Source of the DNA: CBDDYU01 sp965235655
GTDB taxonomy: Bacteria; Pseudomonadota; Alphaproteobacteria; Pelagibacterales; Pelagibacteraceae
Direction: 5' to 3'
DNA: 64,000 nt
NCBI GenBank assembly: GCA_965235655.1
Contig: CBDDYU010000001.1
Span: 372,001 to 436,000 of the forward strand
Both the position numbers and the translations under genes were made by a program. This document shows, in pieces, positions 59,537 to 64,000 of the stretch (the stretch's first letter is position 1; every line of letters begins with the position of its first letter). The notes under the pieces are model-generated. The model worked only from the letters and a program-made list of their open reading frames with translations, had not been told where the DNA came from and did not search any database.

Positions 59537-60553
59537 TTATTTGTACTCATCCTCTAACTTTTTAGATAACTCAGCAATATTTTCAGGTGGCCAATTTGGA
59601 ATTTCGATTCCAAGATATAACGACATTCCCGACAAAACCTCTTTAATTTCATTAAGAGATTTACGACCAAAATTTGGCGTTCTTAACATTTCACCTTCAG
59701 TTTTCTGAACCAGATCCCCTATATAAATTATGTTGTCATTTTTTAAACAGTTCATAGACCTAACTGATAATTCCAATTCATCAACTCTTCTCAATAAATT
59801 TTTGTTAAATTCTGGCTCAGAAGATGTAGGTTGTGCTACTACTTCTTTAGGCTCATCAAAATTAATGAATAATGAAAGTTGATCTTGTAAAATTCTAGCT
59901 GCAAAAGCTAAACAGTCATCAGCTGCAACTGACCCATTTGTCTCTATTTCCATGGTTAATTTATCGTAATCAATGGATAAACCTTCCCTAGTGTTAGATA
60001 CGTTATAAGAAACTCTTTTTACAGGACTGTAAACTGAATCAATAGGTATTAATCCCAAAGGAGAGTCTTTCTCTCTATTTTTGTCTGCAGACACATAGCC
60101 TTTTCCAGTATTTACAACTAATTCCATATAAATTTTTGTATTTTCGTCTAAATTACAAATAACTTGGTCTGGATTTAAAATTTCAATATCAGGATTTGGA
60201 TTAATCATTTTAGCAGTAATCTCACCCGGTCCTTTAGCGTCTAATACTAATTTTTTTGGACCATTTGTATTAAGTTTTAATGATAATGATTTAACATTTA
60301 AAACAATATCCGTTACATCTTCTCTTACACCATTAATAGATGAAAACTCGTGTAATACTCCGTCAATTTGGATAGCTGTAACTGCAGTTCCTTGAATAGA
60401 AGATAGCAAAACTCTTCTTAATGCATTACCTAAAGTTAAAGCAAAACCTCTTTCTAATGGTTCAACAGTAATTTTAGCAAATTTTTTATCTTCACTAGCC
60501 TGAATATCAACTTTTGATGGTTTGATTAATTCTTTCCAATTTTTATCTATCAA
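59537..60553 (-). CDS. rpoA: RNA polymerase alpha subunit
   Basis: Assembles RNA polymerase (N-terminal domain) and contacts UP elements and activators (C-terminal domain). The 338 residues have PLERGFALTLGNALRRVLLSSI at the N-terminus and LRRVDELELSVRSMNCLKND, TPNFGRKSLNEIKEVL in the C-terminal domain (from about residue 250), with the Arg that binds the minor groove. Length and domain order are normal. Confidence 0.97.
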   Translation of the reverse strand: MIDKNWKELIKPSKVDIQASEDKKFAKITVEPLERGFALTLGNALRRVLLSSIQGTAVTAIQIDGVLHEFSSINGVREDVTDIVLNVKSLSLKLNTNGPKKLVLDAKGPGEITAKMINPNPDIEILNPDQVICNLDENTKIYMELVVNTGKGYVSADKNREKDSPLGLIPIDSVYSPVKRVSYNVSNTREGLSIDYDKLTMEIETNGSVAADDCLAFAARILQDQLSLFINFDEPKEVVAQPTSSEPEFNKNLLRRVDELELSVRSMNCLKNDNIIYIGDLVQKTEGEMLRTPNFGRKSLNEIKEVLSGMSLYLGIEIPNWPPENIAELSKKLEDEYK

Positions 60554-60579
60554 TGTTAGCTCCTATTAGTATTTAATTG

Positions 60580-61038
60580 TTAAACTCTTCTTCTTTTTGG
60601 TGGTCTGCATCCATTATGTGCAATTGGGCTTGTATCTTTAATGGACAAAATTTTAAAACCTCTAGCCTGCAAAGCTCTTAATGCCGTTTCTCTTCCTGAA
60701 CCAGGACCTTTAACTTCTACATCTATATTTTTTAACCCATACTCAGCTGCTTTAATTGCAGCATCATCTGCTGCAACTTGTGCAGCGTATGGAGTTGATT
60801 TTCTTGATCCTTTAAAACCTTTAGAACCAGCAGATGACCAAGATAATACATTGCCATCTTTGTCAGTGATTGAAACTATAGTGTTATTAAAAGTAGCATT
60901 AACAAAACATTTTCCATTAATCACAACTTTTTTTTCTTTTTTCTTTAGACGAAATTTGCTTTTTTTCTTTGTATCAGCTTTTTTTGCTGGAACTTCTTTT
61001 TTTGCTGATGCTTTATTTTTTAATTCTTCTTGGCTCAT
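60580..61038 (-). CDS. rpsK: 30S ribosomal protein S11
   Basis: Platform protein of the small subunit. The 152-residue protein has a core from about residue 38 with FVNATFNNTIVSITDKDGN, KGSRKSTPYAAQVAA, VEVKGPGSGRETALRALQ and the end HNGCRPPKRRRV. The first 36 residues are an unusual Lys/Ala-rich extension (about 23 more than the 129-residue E. coli protein). It follows rpsM by 2 bases, and 26 bases separate it from rpoA. Confidence 0.96.
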   Translation of the reverse strand: MSQEELKNKASAKKEVPAKKADTKKKSKFRLKKKEKKVVINGKCFVNATFNNTIVSITDKDGNVLSWSSAGSKGFKGSRKSTPYAAQVAADDAAIKAAEYGLKNIDVEVKGPGSGRETALRALQARGFKILSIKDTSPIAHNGCRPPKRRRV

Positions 61039-61040
61039 TT

Positions 61041-61424
61041 TTATTTTTTCGTAATTGTTAATTTTTTACCTGCGATTGCAATAGCTTTTCCTTTTCTCGT
61101 TCTTGCATTAGAGTGGGTTCTTTGTCCTCGCACTGGTAATTTTTTTCTATGTCTTGTACCTCGATAAGTACCTAAGTCTCTCAATCTTTTGATATTTAAA
61201 GAAAGATCTCTTCTTAAATCTCCCTCTACTGTGTAATCTTTATCAATTAGTTCTCTAATTTTTAATACTTCATCTTCAGTAAGACTATTCACTCTTTTTG
61301 ATCGATCAATATTTAAATCTTTGCAAATTTTTTCAGCGTAATGATCTCCAATTCCATAAATATACTGAAGGGCAATAAATACTTGTTTATTTAATGGAAG
61401 GTTGATTCCTGATATACGAGCCAT
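61041..61424 (-). CDS. rpsM: 30S ribosomal protein S13
   Basis: Small-subunit head protein bridging to the large subunit. The 127 residues begin MARISGINLPLNKQVFIALQ and contain YIYGIGDHYA and RGTRHRKKLPVRGQRTHSN, with the C-terminal basic tail that touches P-site tRNA (KGKAIAIAGKKLTITKK). The gap of 68 bases to adk is the largest in this operon and could hold a processing or promoter site, but I see none. Confidence 0.97.
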   Translation of the reverse strand: MARISGINLPLNKQVFIALQYIYGIGDHYAEKICKDLNIDRSKRVNSLTEDEVLKIRELIDKDYTVEGDLRRDLSLNIKRLRDLGTYRGTRHRKKLPVRGQRTHSNARTRKGKAIAIAGKKLTITKK

Positions 61425-61492
61425 AGTAAGTGATTGTAATTATTTAATTTTAAAACCTGCGGAGTATATTAATCTTCGATTTAAAGTCAACT

Positions 61493-62140
61493 TTATAAGC
61501 CTCTGATTATGTTGGATATTTGCTCCGAAACATTGCTAATATCTTGCATAGCATCAACGTCTTTTACTAGATTCATTTCATTATAGTGACCTAGTATTGG
61601 CAAAGTCTGTTCATCGTAGGTATTTAACCTTTTGGTGACCGTTTCTTCATTGTCATCCGATCTTCTTGTTAATGATCTATTTTTACATTCTGATTTTTCA
61701 CACTCTGTAGGGGGATCAAAAAACTCATTGAATGTTTTTTTACATACAGAACAAGAAACCCTTCCTGAAATACGTTTAACTAAAATGGAATAATCTACTT
61801 TTAAATTAAGAACTACAGAAATTTTCTGATTATATTTTAGCAAAAGACTATCTAGTGTCTTAGCTTGATCTAAATTTCTTGGAAAGCCGTCAAAAATAAT
61901 TTGATTTTGAATTTTTTTATCACTGATTTTTTTTTCAATTAAATTATTAATAATTTCATCCGAAACTAGTTTTCCAGCATTCATTAAGCCCTCTATTTCT
62001 TTGGCAAGACTTGAACCACTTTTTAATTCCTCTCTCAATAAATCACCAGTGGACAATTGAAATAAATTATAATTATTAATTAAAAACGAAGATTGAGTAC
62101 CTTTTCCTGCTCCTGGAGGTCCAAAGATTACTATATTCAT
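61493..62140 (-). CDS. adk: Adenylate kinase
   Basis: Interconverts AMP, ADP and ATP. The 215-residue protein has the P-loop FGPPGAGKGTQS, then STGDLLREE, GFPRNLDQA and, in the lid, CSVCKKTFNEFF and CEKSECKN. The lid has four cysteines (CxxC and CxxxxC), a zinc-binding type, which is not universal in alphaproteobacteria. The gene sits between secY (no gap) and rpsM, the usual alphaproteobacterial place. Confidence 0.96.
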   Translation of the reverse strand: MNIVIFGPPGAGKGTQSSFLINNYNLFQLSTGDLLREELKSGSSLAKEIEGLMNAGKLVSDEIINNLIEKKISDKKIQNQIIFDGFPRNLDQAKTLDSLLLKYNQKISVVLNLKVDYSILVKRISGRVSCSVCKKTFNEFFDPPTECEKSECKNRSLTRRSDDNEETVTKRLNTYDEQTLPILGHYNEMNLVKDVDAMQDISNVSEQISNIIRGL

Positions 62141-63454
62141 TTATTTAGAAAATTTTGTTTTTTTAATAAGTGAAGCGTATTGAGCACTCATTAATCTTGT
62201 TTGTATTTGTGTAATTGTATCCATTGCAACTACAACAACAATTAATAGAGAAGTTCCACCTAAATAAAAAGGTATAGGATAATTTGCAATCAGTACCTCT
62301 GGTAATAAGCAAATTATAACTAAATATGTTGAGCCAATTACAGTTAATTTTGTTAATAAAGATTCTATAAATTCAGATGTTTTCTCGCCAGGTCTTATTC
62401 CTGGAACAAAACCACCATTCTTTTTAAGATTATCTGAAGTTTCTACAGGATTAAAAATGATTGAAGTATAGAAAAAAGAAAAGAAGATAATCCCCGCTGC
62501 ATAGAAAATCATATAAAGAGGTTTTCCTTGGCCCAATAAAGAAGTTATGGAAAATAAGAAAGAGTCTGTGCTAGTGGAAAAATTAGACAAAGTAATTGGT
62601 AGCAACAATAAAGCTGATGCAAAAATTGCCGGTATAACTCCAGCTGTATTAACTTTAAGTGGTAAATATGACGCTTCACCTCCAAACATTTTGTTTCCCA
62701 TTTGTCTTTTAGGATATTGTATTAAAATTCTTCTTTGAGCTCTTTCTACAAAAACAATAAAATAAATAGCTAATAATAGTAAAATCAAAACGGATAACAC
62801 AACCACACTTGAAATTGCTCCTGTTCTACCTAATTCAAAAGTAGAAGCCAAAGCTCCAGGAATTTCAGCAACGATACCTGAAAAAATGATCAAAGATATT
62901 CCGTTACCCACTCCCCTTGCTGTAATTTGCTCACCTAGCCACATAATAAAAACTGTACCAGTAACTAGAGTAACTGTTGTTACAAATCTAAAATACAATC
63001 CTGGATCGAGAACTAATCCTTGAGAATTTTCAAGACTTACGGCTACACCATAACCTTGCACTAAAGCTAAAAGAACTGTTCCATATCTAGTGTACTGAGT
63101 AATTTTCTGTCTTCCATACTCACCCTGATTTTTTAAATTTTTAAAATACTCGGTAACACCAGTTAGCAACTGAATAATAATGGAAGCAGAAATATATGGC
63201 ATGATTCCCAATGTTAATATCGCCATCCTACTGACTGAGCCGCCAGCAAATAAATTAAACATTCCAAGTAAGCTTCGTTCGTTACCAGATATTAAATTTT
63301 TTAAACTCTCAGGGTCTATACCTGGAATTGGCACATAAGTACAAAATCTGTAAATTATTAAAATAAATAAAGTGTAAAATATTCTTTTGGTTAAGTCATT
63401 TGACTGTGAAAAAAAACCAGATCCGCTACTTGGTGTACCTGAAAAGTTAGACAT
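62141..63454 (-). CDS. secY: Protein translocase subunit SecY
   Basis: Central channel of the Sec translocon. The 437-residue protein has ten membrane helices. GIMPYISASIIIQLL is the family's second signature, and GLALTPYFL-like plug region RFCTYVPIPGIDPESL is conserved. FVERAQRRILIQYPKRQMG, with the cytoplasmic-loop basic residues that contact SecA and the ribosome, is also conserved. It is followed by adk without any gap and preceded by rplO by 3 bases. Confidence 0.96.
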   Translation of the reverse strand: MSNFSGTPSSGSGFFSQSNDLTKRIFYTLFILIIYRFCTYVPIPGIDPESLKNLISGNERSLLGMFNLFAGGSVSRMAILTLGIMPYISASIIIQLLTGVTEYFKNLKNQGEYGRQKITQYTRYGTVLLALVQGYGVAVSLENSQGLVLDPGLYFRFVTTVTLVTGTVFIMWLGEQITARGVGNGISLIIFSGIVAEIPGALASTFELGRTGAISSVVVLSVLILLLLAIYFIVFVERAQRRILIQYPKRQMGNKMFGGEASYLPLKVNTAGVIPAIFASALLLLPITLSNFSTSTDSFLFSITSLLGQGKPLYMIFYAAGIIFFSFFYTSIIFNPVETSDNLKKNGGFVPGIRPGEKTSEFIESLLTKLTVIGSTYLVIICLLPEVLIANYPIPFYLGGTSLLIVVVVAMDTITQIQTRLMSAQYASLIKKTKFSK

Positions 63455-63457
63455 TTA

Positions 63458-63916
63458 TTACTTTAAAATTTCTACTGTTCCGCCAGATTTTTCTATTTTC
63501 GTTTTTGCACTTTCGCTCACTTTGTGAGCTACAATATTTACTTTTTGACTAATCTCACCTGTTCCTAACACTTTTATTTTTAAATATTTTGCATTTTTTT
63601 TATCTTTCGATCTTATTAAAGAACTTAGGTCTAATTTGTTTGATAAATCTATTTTTTTCTTTTCAATAAAGTTTGAAATATCTCTTAAGTTAATTACAAA
63701 GTTATTTTCTCTATTTTTAATAGAATTAAATCCTCTTTTTGGAAGTCTTCTAAATAAAGGCATCTGACCACCCTCGTAAGATTTTATGGCTACTCCTGAT
63801 CTTGCTTTTTGACCTTTAACGCCCCTGCCTGCTGTTTTTCCTTTTCCAGATCCAATACCACGACCTACTCTTTTACTTTTTTTATGTAATTTCGTAGCAA
63901 TATCATTTAATTTCAT
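63458..63916 (-). CDS. rplO: 50S ribosomal protein L15
   Basis: Late-assembly large-subunit protein. The 152 residues begin MKLNDIATKLHKKSKRVGRG and contain GKGKTAGRGVKGQKARSG and the GGQMPLFRRLPKRGF signature. The C-terminal half is lysine-rich and less conserved, ending VSESAKTKIEKSGGTVEIL. Its start is 1 base after the rpsE stop, so no rpmD gene lies between. Confidence 0.96.
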   Translation of the reverse strand: MKLNDIATKLHKKSKRVGRGIGSGKGKTAGRGVKGQKARSGVAIKSYEGGQMPLFRRLPKRGFNSIKNRENNFVINLRDISNFIEKKKIDLSNKLDLSSLIRSKDKKNAKYLKIKVLGTGEISQKVNIVAHKVSESAKTKIEKSGGTVEILK

Positions 63917-63917
63917 T

Positions 63918-64000
63918 TTATCTCCTTGAAACTATGTCTTTGATTTTTTTTCCTCTAACTAGAGAAATATCTTTAGGTGTTTGTTGGCTTGTTAATGCAA
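63918..64000 (-). CDS. rpsE: 30S ribosomal protein S5, C-terminal end (cut by window edge)
   Basis: The last 26 codons are in the window. The peptide ends TPKDISLVRGKKIKDIVSRR. This fits the S5 C-terminus, in which a Pro is followed by an RGK-containing helix and a basic end (compare SPEMVAAKRGKSVEEIL in E. coli), and does not fit L30. AAGGAGA within its last codons can act as ribosome site for rplO. Identification rests on this short segment and on operon order. Confidence 0.8.
   Translation of the reverse strand, partial: ALTSQQTPKDISLVRGKKIKDIVSRR

Noticed and set aside
60641..61054. 137-residue antisense ORF on the plus strand
   Set aside because: It covers rpsK in reverse; phenylalanine runs come from the lysine-rich S11 extension.
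1..64000. CRISPR arrays, insertion sequences, prophage, toxin-antitoxin or defence genes
   Set aside because: No regularly spaced repeats, transposase or integrase motifs, or genes out of keeping with the housekeeping content were seen.

Overview
This window looks like an ordinary stretch of chromosome from a streamlined alphaproteobacterium, most likely the SAR11 / Pelagibacter group. The evidence is indirect but consistent. The DNA is very AT-rich (judged by eye, not computed), the proteins are Lys/Ile/Asn-rich, and genes are packed end to end with 1-nt, 4-nt or zero gaps. Several gene orders are typical of alphaproteobacteria: glyA-nrdR-ribD-ribE-ribBA-ribH-nusB, plsX-ihfA-merR, lepB-rnc-era-recO, and rplO-secY-adk-rpsM-rpsK-rpoA-rplQ. 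There are no insertion sequences, prophage genes, CRISPR arrays, toxin-antitoxin pairs or rRNA genes that I can see. No stretch longer than about 135 bases lacks a gene; the longest is 6105-6237.

Layout. 1-6.2 kb: a cut-off homoserine dehydrogenase, argC, rplM-rpsI, heme A synthase, a free-standing chorismate mutase, and rpmF-plsX-ihfA-merR-rpmG. 6.2-8.9 kb: a BamE-like lipoprotein and a proton-pumping pyrophosphatase. 8.9-14.6 kb: the riboflavin operon with nusB, nrdR, glyA and rpiB. 14.7-26.8 kb: hemB, then a long leftward run holding a flavin-reductase-like protein, parC, recO, era, rnc, lepB, acpS, pdxJ, pyrE, a short Rel/Spo protein, folK, smpB and dapA. 26.8-36 kb: lytic transglycosylase, an unknown membrane protein, tRNA-Ser(GCT), and a gatCAB-methyltransferase-TrhO-peroxiredoxin-DUF2805 operon. 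36-38.9 kb: ruvX, pyrB, a non-catalytic dihydroorotase and plsY. 38.9-47.1 kb: two ABC uptake systems, proXVW (glycine betaine/proline type) and gltIJKL (acidic amino acid type), with an alpha/beta hydrolase and an Asp/Glu racemase between them. 47.2-58.7 kb: topA, ridA, clpAS, ugd-galU, panC, mgtE, lipB and a pseudouridine synthase. 58.7-64 kb: crcB and the end of the large ribosomal protein operon (rplQ, rpoA, rpsK, rpsM, adk, secY, rplO and the last codons of rpsE).

How it works together. Nearly everything is housekeeping: translation, cofactors (riboflavin, pyridoxal phosphate, folate, heme, pantothenate, lipoate), pyrimidine and lysine synthesis, phospholipid synthesis, and scavenging of osmolytes and amino acids by binding-protein transporters. 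Both transporter operons put the binding-protein gene first and follow it with a perfect inverted repeat, which would let the binding protein be made in excess of the membrane parts.

I did not find a new multi-gene system. The points most worth a second look are signs of reduction or divergence in known genes. These are a Rel/Spo protein lacking most of the region between its TGS and ACT domains, an NrdR with one zinc cysteine replaced, a RibBA whose second half lacks the GTP cyclohydrolase II metal site, a PyrC-like protein without its metal histidines, and the absence of fabH and rpmD from their usual places. Other points are a ProW permease with an extra N-terminal membrane domain and heavy use of TAATG stop-start junctions.
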